64,000 nucleotides of DNA from Nocardioides renjunii (lineage in GTDB: Bacteria; Actinomycetota; Actinomycetes; Propionibacteriales; Nocardioidaceae): positions 930,001 through 994,000 of the forward strand of contig NZ_CP141058.1 of assembly GCF_034661175.1 (NCBI RefSeq), written 5' to 3'. The notes below the pieces were generated by a model, which was given only the letters and a program-made list of their open reading frames with translations, had not been told where the DNA came from and did not search any database. A program made the position numbers and the translations under genes. Shown piece after piece: positions 8,766 through 18,150 of the stretch; within the stretch, counting starts at the first letter, position 1, and the number at the start of each line of letters is the position of its first letter.

Positions 8766-9322
8766 CGGGCGTCATCTCCGGAGTCGTGGGGGTCGAGCGA
8801 CCGGGGTGCGCGGGCGCGCAGTCCGGCGAGGGCGCGGCTGGCCTGGGACTTCACCGTGCCGACGGAGATGCCGAGCACGTCGGCGATCTCCGCCTCGCTC
8901 AGCTGCTCGTAGTAGCGCAGCACGACCACCGCCCGCTGCTTGGGCGGCAGGGTCTGCACGAAGGACCAGAGCACCCCGCCCATGCCGTCGTCGTACGCGT
9001 CGTGGGTGCCGGTCTCGGGCAGCGTGTCGGTGGTGTGCTCGCGGCGCTTCCACGCCCGGCGCCACAGCGAGCTGTTCTCGTTGACCATGATCCGGCGGAC
9101 GTAGCCGTCGAGCGCCTCCCGGTCGCGGACCCGGTCCCACGACAGGTAGAGCTTGGCGAAGGCGACCTGCAGCAGGTCCTCGGCCGAGGCGTGGTCGCCG
9201 GCGAGGAGGTACGCCGTGCGGTAGAGGGCAGGCTGGCGCGCAGACATGTACGCCGAGAACTCCGAGTCCTTGTCGGACCCATCCCGGTGCACACCCATGT
9301 CGACGAGTGTCGCGGTCACCAT
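8762..9322 (-). CDS. SigE-family RNA polymerase sigma factor (ECF)
   Basis: A 186-residue extracytoplasmic-function sigma factor. Region 2 ([44 protein letters not shown]) and region 4 ([45 protein letters not shown], carrying the HTH) are complete. The AYLLAGD..AEDLLQ pattern is characteristic of the actinobacterial SigE group. An AGGAGG precedes the ATG. The downstream membrane protein overlaps it (ATGA) and likely controls its activity. No target promoter could be identified. Confidence 0.9.
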   Translation of the reverse strand: MVTATLVDMGVHRDGSDKDSEFSAYMSARQPALYRTAYLLAGDHASAEDLLQVAFAKLYLSWDRVRDREALDGYVRRIMVNENSSLWRRAWKRREHTTDTLPETGTHDAYDDGMGGVLWSFVQTLPPKQRAVVVLRYYEQLSEAEIADVLGISVGTVKSQASRALAGLRARAPRSLDPHDSGDDAR

Positions 9323-9465
9323 CCACCTCCTGCCTCACTCCGCGCCCTGGGAGCAGGGCGTGTCGGGGTGAGGACGCGTTCGACGCCGGTGGGGTTGCAT
9401 CTGGTTGGCTGGCGTCCACAGACGCAGGCAACATCGTCGTGATCCCCGTCGCGCAGGAGGAATCC

Positions 9466-10584
9466 ATGCAGCAGGTCAAGGCCGTCGTCGCGCTCGCCAA
9501 GGGCGAGCCGGTGCAGCTCACCACGATCAACGTCCCCGACCCGGGGCCGGGGGAGGCCGTGGTCCAGGTGCAGGCGTGCGGCGTGTGCCACACCGACCTG
9601 CACTACCGCGAGGGCGGGATCAACGACGAGTTCCCGTTCCTGCTGGGGCACGAGGCGGCGGGCGTCGTCGAGGCCGTCGGTCCCGACGTGACGGGCCTGG
9701 AGCCGGGCGACTTCGTCGTCCTCAACTGGCGCGCCGTCTGCGGCGACTGCCGTGCCTGCGACCGCGGCGAGCCGTGGTACTGCTTCGCGACGCACAACGC
9801 GACGCAGCGGATGACGCTCGCCGAGGGCCACCTCGCCGGCACGGAGCTCTCCCCGGCTCTGGGCATCGGCGCCTTCGCGGAGAAGACGCTGGTGGCGGCG
9901 GGACAGTGCACCAAGGTCGACCCGTCGGCGCGGGCGGCCGCGGTCGGGCTGCTCGGGTGCGGCGTGATGGCCGGGCTGGGTGCCGCGATCAACACCGGCA
10001 ACGTCGGCCGCGGCTCGACGGTCGCGGTGATCGGCTGCGGCGGTGTCGGCGCCGCCGCGATCGCCGGCGCCGCGCTGGCCGGTGCGTCGAAGATCATCGC
10101 GGTCGACATCGACGACCGGAAGCTCGAGACGGCGAAGAAGCTCGGCGCCACCCACACGGTGAACTCGTCGCAGGTCGACGCGGTCGACGCTATCCGCGAG
10201 CTGACCCCGCCGCCGGACGGCACCGGCCACGAGGGCGGCGCGGACGTGGTCATCGACGCGGTCGGGCGGCCCGAGACGTGGAAGCAGGCGTTCTACGCCC
10301 GCGACCTGGCCGGCACCGTCGTGCTCGTCGGTGTGCCGACGCCGGACATGAAGGTCCCTGACATCCCGCTCATCGACGTCTTCGGTCGCGGCGGCTCGCT
10401 CAAGTCGTCGTGGTACGGCGACTGCCTGCCCTCGCGCGACTTCCCGATGCTCGTCGACCTCTACCAGCAGGGTCGCCTCGACCTCGACGCCTTCGTCACC
10501 GAGGAGATCGGCATCGGCGACGTCGAGGCCGCGTTCGACAAGATGCACGAGGGCTCTGTCCTGCGCTCGGTGGTGGTGCTCTGA
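9466..10584 (+). CDS. mscR: S-(hydroxymethyl)mycothiol dehydrogenase
   Basis: A 372-residue zinc medium-chain alcohol dehydrogenase. Catalytic zinc ligands lie in ACGVCHTDL and GHEAAG, the structural zinc loop is [15 protein letters not shown], and the NAD site is [20 protein letters not shown]. The overall pattern matches the actinobacterial mycothiol-dependent formaldehyde dehydrogenase, which oxidises the spontaneous formaldehyde-mycothiol adduct. I use ATG 9466 behind AGGAGGAA rather than earlier in-frame starts. The next gene begins on its stop codon, in the MscR-MBL pairing known from mycobacteria. Confidence 0.9.
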   Translation: MQQVKAVVALAKGEPVQLTTINVPDPGPGEAVVQVQACGVCHTDLHYREGGINDEFPFLLGHEAAGVVEAVGPDVTGLEPGDFVVLNWRAVCGDCRACDRGEPWYCFATHNATQRMTLAEGHLAGTELSPALGIGAFAEKTLVAAGQCTKVDPSARAAAVGLLGCGVMAGLGAAINTGNVGRGSTVAVIGCGGVGAAAIAGAALAGASKIIAVDIDDRKLETAKKLGATHTVNSSQVDAVDAIRELTPPPDGTGHEGGADVVIDAVGRPETWKQAFYARDLAGTVVLVGVPTPDMKVPDIPLIDVFGRGGSLKSSWYGDCLPSRDFPMLVDLYQQGRLDLDAFVTEEIGIGDVEAAFDKMHEGSVLRSVVVL

Positions 10585-11216
10585 TGGCCGGGCCTCGAGG
10601 GGTGCGCGTCGACCACGCCGTCGTGTCCGGCACCTTCACCCTCGATGGGGAGACCTTCGACGTCGACAACAACGTGTGGGTCGTCGGCGACGACGAGCAG
10701 TGCATCGTCATCGACGCCCCGCACGACGTCGAGGCGATCCTGGAGGTCGTGGCGGGTCGCGCGGTGAAGGCGATCGTGTGCACCCACGCCCACGACGACC
10801 ACGTCCGCGTCGCGCCCGCGCTGCGGGTCGCCACGGGTGCGCCGATCCTGCTGCACCCCGACGACCGCCCCCTGTGGGAGCTGACCCACGGCGGTGACGA
10901 GGAGGGGGCCGAGCTCTGGGACGTCGACCTCTCCGACGGTCAGACCCTCACCATCGGCGGCGCCGCGGTCACCGTCCTCCACACTCCGGGCCACGCGCCC
11001 GGAGCGGTCTGCCTCTACGTCCACGACCTGGGCTGCGTCTTCACCGGCGACACCCTCTTCGAGGGCGGCCCCGGCGCGACCGGCCGGTCCTACAGCGACG
11101 CCGACCTCATCAAGGACTCCATCCGGCGCCGGCTCCTCGAGCTGCCCGACGAGACGGTCGTGCACACGGGCCACGGACCCGACACCACGATCGGGGCCGA
11201 GCGCGGGAACGTCTGA
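10584..11216 (+). CDS. MBL-fold metallohydrolase paired with mscR
   Basis: 210 residues with the metallo-beta-lactamase motif THAHDDH (~72-78), the later ligands in TPGHAPGA and FTGDTLF, and HTGHG near the end, giving a complete dinuclear metal site of glyoxalase II type. The ATG overlaps the mscR stop by one base (TGATG), so expression is coupled. The likely role is hydrolysis or further processing of the mycothiol thioester formed in formaldehyde oxidation; this is inferred from context. Confidence 0.85.
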   Translation: MAGPRGVRVDHAVVSGTFTLDGETFDVDNNVWVVGDDEQCIVIDAPHDVEAILEVVAGRAVKAIVCTHAHDDHVRVAPALRVATGAPILLHPDDRPLWELTHGGDEEGAELWDVDLSDGQTLTIGGAAVTVLHTPGHAPGAVCLYVHDLGCVFTGDTLFEGGPGATGRSYSDADLIKDSIRRRLLELPDETVVHTGHGPDTTIGAERGNV

Positions 11217-11243
11217 GGGCGGGACGTCCCAGCGCGAGCGCCG

Positions 11244-11867
11244 TCAGGCGGTCAGCCAGCCGGCCGGCGGCCGCAGCCACGGCGACTCCGCCAGGATCCG
11301 CCGGCGCCGCTCCTCCCGGCGCTCGTCGAGGTGGACGGCCTCGGCGACGCACTGGGTGAGCGAGGGATGGTCGACGGGCGTCCCGTCGAGCAGCCGGTGG
11401 AGGTGCCGCAGCGTGGTGTGGAACCTGATCGCCGGGTCGCGTCGGGCCCGCGACCGTCGCCGCCACAGCAGCCAGTCGGCCGTGGACCCCGACCCCCGCG
11501 GTACCCACCAGCCGGCCACGGTGAGGTCGACGTGCGCCGGGTAGCGACGCCCGCTCCGGTCCCGCGCCCCGTCTCCCCGCAACGGCAGCACCTCCTTGTC
11601 CGTCGCTGGGTCCTCGACGCGCACGCGCAGGCGGGCCAGCCGCATGAGCTCCTGCAGCGCACTCACCCGTGGGCTCGTCCGGCCGGTCTCCCAGCGGGCC
11701 ACGACGGACTGCGAGACGCCGACGATCGCCGCCAGCCCCCGCTGGGAGACGTCGAGGATCCGCCGGACCCGGCGTACGAGCCCCGGCACCCCTCCGTCCG
11801 TCGGCCCCATCAGGAACCACTCCAGCTCCTCCTTGCTCATGCCCTCGGCCTGCGGCTGCGCGTCCAT
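11244..11867 (-). CDS. XRE-family HTH regulator
   Basis: 207 residues. Residues ~28-75 (GLVRRVRRILDVSQRGLAAIVGVSQSVVARWETGRTSPRVSALQELMRLA) form a textbook XRE/Cro helix-turn-helix. The remainder is basic and contains a Trp-rich stretch (VAGWWVPRG, ADWLLWRRRSR) of unknown function. An AGGAGGAA precedes the ATG. It is monocistronic and converges with the MBL gene. Targets are unknown; the repeat-rich region upstream of it is a possible place to look. Confidence 0.82.
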   Translation of the reverse strand: MDAQPQAEGMSKEELEWFLMGPTDGGVPGLVRRVRRILDVSQRGLAAIVGVSQSVVARWETGRTSPRVSALQELMRLARLRVRVEDPATDKEVLPLRGDGARDRSGRRYPAHVDLTVAGWWVPRGSGSTADWLLWRRRSRARRDPAIRFHTTLRHLHRLLDGTPVDHPSLTQCVAEAVHLDERREERRRRILAESPWLRPPAGWLTA

Positions 11868-11980
11868 GCCTTCCTCCTGCTGTCGGTGTCGGTCGTCCCC
11901 CTAGTGCAGTGCGACCCACCGACATCCCGGCGTGCTCATCCACAGCCCTCGCGGCGGCGCAGACCTGACCTGCCTCTCTG

Positions 11981-12021
11981 GGCAGTTGCACCTGAGTCGC
12001 CCGGGGACTCAAGGAGTAGTG
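11981..12021. repeat. 41-bp repeat, copy 1
   Basis: Direct copy of 12057-12097 with three mismatches. Contains the inverted repeat TGAGTC-7 nt-GACTCA. Confidence 0.85.
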
Positions 12022-12056
12022 CGGCCTCGCGAGGTGGAGCACGGGCTCGCTCGCGG

Positions 12057-12097
12057 GGCAGTGGCACCTGAGTCGCCCGAAGACTCAAGGAGTAGTG
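12057..12097. repeat. 41-bp repeat, copy 2
   Basis: Second copy, 38 of 41 bases identical to copy 1. The stem bases are unchanged; two of the three differences are in the loop. Confidence 0.85.
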
Positions 12098-12104
12098 AGG
12101 CGGC

Positions 12105-12196
12105 GGGGTGGTGGTGGGGGAGCGGGGTGGTGGAGACCGGACGAGCGACAGGGGTGGTGGTGGGGGAGCCGGGTGGCGGAGACCGGCCGAGGGACA
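12105..12196. repeat. 46-bp tandem duplication, G-rich
   Basis: Two head-to-tail 46-bp units (12105-12150, 12151-12196) differing at four positions. Together with the 41-bp repeats this fills most of the ~400-nt gap between the XRE gene and the GNAT gene; no gene is evident in that gap. Confidence 0.85.
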
Positions 12197-12253
12197 AGGG
12201 GGAGGCGGGACAGGCGCCGGGGGAAAGGGGTCGTCGGGGCGGGTCGCGCGGGC

Positions 12254-12259
12254 TAGCGT
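12254..12259 (+). promoter_or_regulatory. Leaderless-type -10 (TAGCGT)
   Basis: TAGCGT ends 7 nt before the GTG of the GNAT gene, which has no Shine-Dalgarno sequence. Confidence 0.55.
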
Positions 12260-12266
12260 CGGGTGG

Positions 12267-12725
12267 GTGACCGACCACGCGTTCGTGCCCGAGGACTTTC
12301 GTCCGCCGACGACTCTGGTGACGGAGCGGTTCCGGCTGGAACCGCTGGGGCCGCAGCACAACGTGGCGGACCTGGCGGCGTGGACCTCGAGCATCGAGCA
12401 CATCCGTTCCACGCCCGGCTACCCCGACGGTGGCTGGCCGCCGGAGAACGGCATGTCCGCCGAGGACAACCTCGCCGACCTGACCAGGCACGCGGCCGAC
12501 TTCGACGCGCGGCGCGGGTTCACCTTCACGGTCCTGGATCCGGCCGGGTCGGAGGTGATCGGGTGCGTGTACGTCTACCCGACGCGGTCGCCGGACCACG
12601 ACGTCCAGGTGCAGTCGTGGGTACGCGCCGACCGGGCGGAGCTGGACGGGCCGCTCGCGGACGCCGTGGCCGAGTGGCTGGCCTCGGACTGGCCATGGGA
12701 GCGCCCCGACCGCCGCGGTCGCTGA
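12267..12725 (+). CDS. GNAT-like N-acetyltransferase family protein
   Basis: 152 residues related to GNAT proteins: TERFRLEPLGPQHNVADLAAWTSS at the start and the strand-turn FTVLDPAGSEVIGCVYVYPT in the middle. The acetyl-CoA pyrophosphate loop is not obvious and the last strands look degenerate (VQSWVRADRAELDGPLADAVAEWLASDWPW), so catalysis is uncertain. GTG 12267 is chosen because the -10-like TAGCGT fits a leaderless start. The stop codon lies in the first unit of a 13-bp tandem repeat. Confidence 0.75.
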   Translation: MTDHAFVPEDFRPPTTLVTERFRLEPLGPQHNVADLAAWTSSIEHIRSTPGYPDGGWPPENGMSAEDNLADLTRHAADFDARRGFTFTVLDPAGSEVIGCVYVYPTRSPDHDVQVQSWVRADRAELDGPLADAVAEWLASDWPWERPDRRGR

Positions 12726-12759
12726 GCCCGGTCGCTGGGCCCGGTCGCTGAGCCCGGTC
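12721..12759 (+). repeat. 13-bp tandem repeat at a stop codon
   Basis: Three units of 13 bp (GCTGAGCCCGGTC; the middle unit has G for A). The first carries the TGA stop of the GNAT gene; the third repeats the TGA in another frame. Confidence 0.85.
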
Positions 12760-12812
12760 GCTGCGGTCGAGCGGAGATCGTGGTCCTGCGCGCCGCGTGC
12801 CACCATGACCTG

Positions 12813-14618
12813 ATGCGCGGACGGCGGACAGTACGGTCGACGGGGAGGTCGACGGCGCTGCTGGCGACCCTCGCCATGCTGACCGCCGTGACCGCGTGCG
12901 ACAGCGGCAGCGACGAGCAGGACGGCGACCCCGCGTCGCAGGAGGCGCCGGCGAGCAGCAGCCCGACCGTGCCGCCGACGCCGTCCGAGCGGCTGGGCCT
13001 GACCGAGGGGTGGGGGCCCGATCGCGCCGAGCTCGACCGCGCCGCGACCATCGTTCGACGCATGCGGCTCCCCGACCTGGCGGGGCAGGTGATCGTCGCG
13101 GAGTGGCGGGGGACCGCTGCGCCGGTGCAGCTGGTCCGCAGCCTGCACCTCGGTGGCGTCATCGCGTTCGACTCCAACGTCGTCTCCGCCACCCAGGTCA
13201 GGGGCGTGAACGCGGCGCTGACCCGACAGGTGCCGCGGAAGTGGCCGCTCTTCCTCGGCGTGGACCAGGAGGGCGGGGTGGTCGAGCGCCTGCGCGGTGC
13301 TGCCACCCGGCTGCCGACCTTCATGAGCGCCGGTGCCGCGGACGACCCTGCGCTGACGGAGCGGGCGTACGCCGCCAGTGGCGCTGAGCTGCGCGGCCTC
13401 GGCTTCACCGTCGACTTCGCGCCGGACGCCGACGTCACGTCGGGGCCGGGGGACCCCACGATCGGGTCCCGCGCCGCCTCCTCGCGCCCCGCGGACGTGG
13501 CGGAGCATGTCGTCGCCGCGGCGCGGGGGTTCGCCGGCGCGGGCGTGCTGCCGGTCATCAAGCACTTCCCGGGGCACGGGTCGGTGCCGGCCGACAGCCA
13601 CCTCACGCTCCCGGTGCAGACGCGGTCGGTCGAGGAGCTGGCCGCCGCCGACCTGGTTCCGTTCCGCGCCGCCGTCGAGGCCGGGTTGCCGGCGGTCATG
13701 GTGGGCCACCTCGACGTCCGCGCGGTGGACCCGCGGGTTCCGTCGTCGCTGTCGAGGCCCGTGGTCACCGGCCTCCTGCGCGACGAGCTCGGCTTCGACG
13801 GGCTGGTCGTCACCGACTCGCTGGCGATGGCCGGGGTCACCCGCGGCCGCACGCCACGCCGGGTCGCCGTGCAGGCGGTGCGCGCCGGGTCCGACGTCCT
13901 GCTCATGCCCCCTGCGCCGGCCGTCGCCCGCGCCGCGCTGGTCGAGGCGGTCAGGACGGGCACCCTGCCGCGCCACCGGCTCGAGCAGGCCGCCGCGCGG
14001 CAGATCGCCCTGCTCACCCACCTCGCCGGTCCCCGCGGCAAGCCGGTCGGCTCCGCCCGGGCGGCCTCGCGCGCGCTGTCGGCGGCCGCCGTCACCGTCA
14101 CGGACGGGGCGTGCTCCGGGCGCCTGGTCGGTGACACGCTCCACGCCTACGGCGACCCGGGGGCCGTGAGCACGTTCACCGCGGCCGCGCAGGGCGCCGG
14201 CCTCACGGTGCTGCTCCGCCGGTCGCCGCCGGCGGCGCTGGTCCAGGCCGATCCGCGGCCGCAGCGACGCAAGGGCGAGCGCAGGAAGAAGTTCGAGAAG
14301 CGCCTCCGGGCCTGGAAGAAGGCCGACACCGCGCGCGCACGCCGACTCGAGGCGTGGACCGCGCGCGAGGAGGCCAGGCTCGCCGCCGGCACCCCGATCG
14401 GCTTCACGGGATATCGCGACGCCCCGGTCGACGGGACGATCGCCGTCGCGACGGACAGCCCCTGGGTGCTCGGGCAGGTGGGCGCCCCGACACGGATCGC
14501 GACCTACGGCGACACCCCGGGCGCCATGGCGGCACTCGTCGACGTGCTGACCGGCGCGGCGACGGCCCCCGGCCGGCTCCCCGTCAAGGTCGCCGGCGTC
14601 GCCCGCCCCGGCTGCTAG
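12813..14618 (+). CDS. Glycoside hydrolase family 3 lipoprotein (beta-N-acetylhexosaminidase-like)
   Basis: 601 residues. The lipoprotein signal ends LTAVTAC (Cys ~29). The GH3 barrel spans ~65-410 with FLGVDQEGGVVERLR, the NagZ-type loop KHFPGHG (K250-G256) followed by DSHLTLPV, and the nucleophile D335 in VVTDSLAMAGV. Presence of the KHFPGHG..DSH loop argues for N-acetylglucosaminidase activity on cell-wall fragments. The ~190-residue C-terminal part contains a very basic coiled region (KGERRKKFEKRLRAWKKADTARARRLEAW in outline) and is not the standard GH3 domain. I prefer ATG 12813 over 12780 because it gives a clean signal peptide. Confidence 0.88.
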   Translation: MRGRRTVRSTGRSTALLATLAMLTAVTACDSGSDEQDGDPASQEAPASSSPTVPPTPSERLGLTEGWGPDRAELDRAATIVRRMRLPDLAGQVIVAEWRGTAAPVQLVRSLHLGGVIAFDSNVVSATQVRGVNAALTRQVPRKWPLFLGVDQEGGVVERLRGAATRLPTFMSAGAADDPALTERAYAASGAELRGLGFTVDFAPDADVTSGPGDPTIGSRAASSRPADVAEHVVAAARGFAGAGVLPVIKHFPGHGSVPADSHLTLPVQTRSVEELAAADLVPFRAAVEAGLPAVMVGHLDVRAVDPRVPSSLSRPVVTGLLRDELGFDGLVVTDSLAMAGVTRGRTPRRVAVQAVRAGSDVLLMPPAPAVARAALVEAVRTGTLPRHRLEQAAARQIALLTHLAGPRGKPVGSARAASRALSAAAVTVTDGACSGRLVGDTLHAYGDPGAVSTFTAAAQGAGLTVLLRRSPPAALVQADPRPQRRKGERRKKFEKRLRAWKKADTARARRLEAWTAREEARLAAGTPIGFTGYRDAPVDGTIAVATDSPWVLGQVGAPTRIATYGDTPGAMAALVDVLTGAATAPGRLPVKVAGVARPGC

Positions 14619-14646
14619 AAGGTCTCGACTAGGAGGTCTCGACTAG
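14615..14646. repeat. 14-bp repeat joining two converging stop codons
   Basis: CTAG recurs at 14615, 14629 and 14643 within 14-bp units (CTAGAAGGTCTCGA). The first CTAG holds the GH3 stop, the last the stop of the converging methyltransferase. Because CTAG is palindromic, both strands get TAG in all three frames. Confidence 0.9.
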
Positions 14647-15818
14647 AAGGGCTCCACCAGCAGGGCGGTGCCCTGCCCGGCGACCCGCGTCAGCACGACC
14701 GTCGCCTCGTTCTCGCCCTTGAGCGCGAGCCGCTTGCGCAGCTCCTCCGGCACGACCTGCACGCCCCGCTTCTTGATGGTGAGCCGGCCGACCCCGCGCT
14801 CGTGGAGGGCGGCGCGGAGCTGCTTCTCGCGGTAGGGCAGGTGCTCCAGGACGCGGTAGCCGCGCGCGAACGGCGTACGGAACGACTCGTCGCTGGTGAC
14901 GTAGGCGATGTGCGGGTCGACCAGGCCGCCGTCGACCCCCGCGGCGACCGCCGTCACCAGGCCGGCGCGGATGACGGCGCCGTCGGGCTCGTAGAGGTAG
15001 GCGCCGACGTCGCGCACGTCGGCCCCCGGGTCGTCCTCCTCGGTGATCGTGGCCAGGCCCCGCTCGCCGATCACGGTCGCGCGCCGGTCCGTCGTCGACA
15101 GGCTCGGCGACCACAGCACGGCCTCCTTGACGTCGCCGCCGTCGCTGACCCACTCGGCCTCCACGCCGGGAGGCACGAGGTCGTGGCCGATGCCGGGCGC
15201 CACCTTGACCAGCGAGCGCCGGGTCAGCAGCGCCAGCACCCATGACCACGGCGGGGTCCAGCCCTCGACGTCGAACACCCGGCCGCGTCCGCTCCGGCGG
15301 GCGGGATCGGCGAAGGCCGCGTCGAAGCCGCTCAGGTCGACGGTCGTGGCGTCGCCCACCTGCACGGCGCCGGCCAGCCCGAGGGCCGCGAGGTTGGCCT
15401 GCGCCATCGCGGCGCGGACCGGGTCGCTCTCGAGCCCGGCCGCGATGAGCCCGGCGCGGGCGAACGCCAGCAGATCGCCACCGATGCCGCAGCCGAGGTC
15501 GATGACGCTGCCACCCGGGATCGCCGCAGCGAGGCGCGCGGCCCGGTGCTCGGCGACCCGCGAGCGGGTCGCCTGCTCGAGCGCGTCGGGGGTGAAGAAC
15601 ATCCGCGTCGCCGACTCACCGAACTTCGCCGCCGCCCTCTCGCGCAGCTGCGCCTGCGTGGTGGCCGCGGCGGCCTTCGCCGCGTCCGGCTCGAGGCGGC
15701 GTACGACGCTCGCGACCCGCACCGGGTCGCCGGGGTGTTCGGCCCAGGCCCGGGCGGCGTGGACGAGCAGCCGGCCGCCCTCGGTCGTCTGCAGCCATGC
15801 CAGCGTCTCGATCTCCAC
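14643..15818 (-). CDS. SAM-dependent methyltransferase with THUMP-like C-terminal domain
   Basis: 391 residues. A helical N-terminal region (~1-85) precedes a class I methyltransferase core with SAM motif VIDLGCGIGGD (~105-115), acidic ESD, and AFADPARR at the motif IV position. The C-terminus (LTIKKRGVQVVPEELRKRLALKGENEATVVLTRV) matches the THUMP-like domain found in this actinobacterial family. An RNA substrate is likely by analogy but not shown. The start is GTG 15818; no in-frame ATG is nearby. Confidence 0.82.
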   Translation of the reverse strand: MEIETLAWLQTTEGGRLLVHAARAWAEHPGDPVRVASVVRRLEPDAAKAAAATTQAQLRERAAAKFGESATRMFFTPDALEQATRSRVAEHRAARLAAAIPGGSVIDLGCGIGGDLLAFARAGLIAAGLESDPVRAAMAQANLAALGLAGAVQVGDATTVDLSGFDAAFADPARRSGRGRVFDVEGWTPPWSWVLALLTRRSLVKVAPGIGHDLVPPGVEAEWVSDGGDVKEAVLWSPSLSTTDRRATVIGERGLATITEEDDPGADVRDVGAYLYEPDGAVIRAGLVTAVAAGVDGGLVDPHIAYVTSDESFRTPFARGYRVLEHLPYREKQLRAALHERGVGRLTIKKRGVQVVPEELRKRLALKGENEATVVLTRVAGQGTALLVEPF

Positions 15819-15842
15819 GGGGGCATCCTGACAGCAACCCCC

Positions 15843-15871
15843 GCTAGCACTCGGTCAGGGAGAGTGCTAGC
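15843..15871. promoter_or_regulatory. CIRCE operator, perfect copy (HrcA site)
   Basis: Inverted repeat with 10-bp arms GCTAGCACTC and a 9-nt spacer, matching the CIRCE consensus (TTAGCACTC-N9-GAGTGCTAA). HrcA binding here represses groESL at normal temperature. Confidence 0.95.
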
Positions 15872-15879
15872 GTCGCCTC

Positions 15880-15904
15880 TGGCACTCTCACCCTGAGAAT
15901 GCCA
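15880..15904. promoter_or_regulatory. Second, imperfect CIRCE-like operator
   Basis: TGGCACTC-9 nt-GAATGCCA: same 9-nt spacing, one mismatch between arms. It starts 8 nt after the perfect CIRCE, giving a tandem arrangement. Confidence 0.75.
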
Positions 15905-16022
15905 ACGCTCGCGAGCCTGGCACGACCCCCGCGACGGCGTGCCGCCCCGGACCGCGAGCCCACGTCCTGGGAGCGCAAGCTCCTGAAGAATCTCGTGAAG
16001 AGAAAGTGGAGGTTGATCCGAA

Positions 16023-16316
16023 GTGTCGGTCAACATCAAGCCCCTCGAGGACCGCATCGTCGTCCAGACCCTCGAAGCCGAGCAGACCACTGCTTCCGGC
16101 CTGGTCATCCCGGACACCGCCAAGGAGAAGCCCCAGGAGGGCGAGGTCGTGGCGATCGGTCCCGGCCGCGTCGACGACAACGGCAACCGCGTCCCGATCG
16201 ACGTCGCGGTGGGTGACAAGGTCATCTACAGCAAGTACGGCGGCACCGAGGTCAAGTACTCCGGCGAGGAGTACCTCATCCTCTCCGCCCGCGACGTCCT
16301 CGCCGTCGTCTCCTGA
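16023..16316 (+). CDS. groES: Co-chaperonin GroES
   Basis: 97 residues with the complete Cpn10 sequence: [46 protein letters not shown], mobile loop included, and [28 protein letters not shown]. It forms the heptameric lid of the GroEL chamber. GTG start with GGAGG upstream. Two CIRCE operators 120-180 bp upstream indicate HrcA control. A strong hairpin separates it from groEL. Confidence 0.98.
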   Translation: MSVNIKPLEDRIVVQTLEAEQTTASGLVIPDTAKEKPQEGEVVAIGPGRVDDNGNRVPIDVAVGDKVIYSKYGGTEVKYSGEEYLILSARDVLAVVS

Positions 16317-16324
16317 CGAGCTAG

Positions 16325-18010
<1,686 letters not shown>

Positions 18011-18026
18011 CCTGCCACCGCCTCCC

Positions 18027-18060
18027 ACGGCCCGCTCCGCCTCACGGCGGGGCGGGCCGT
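18027..18060 (+). terminator. Terminator hairpin after groEL
   Basis: 15-bp stem with one G-U wobble (left arm ACGGCCCGCTCCGCC) and a TCAC loop, 16 nt after the groEL stop. No T-run, as usual in this GC range. Confidence 0.75.
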
Positions 18061-18150
18061 TCGGCGTCCTGGCTCGTGTCCGGGCAGATGTGACACCCGC
18101 GAAACCCGGTGCTTCCGGTCCCGAAACATCGGCGCGGCATGCTCGGCGCC

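Noticed and set aside
12009-14144. 711-residue minus-strand open frame covering the repeats and GH3 gene
   Set aside because: It crosses two tandem repeat blocks and is antisense to a well-defined GH3 lipoprotein; no domain seen.
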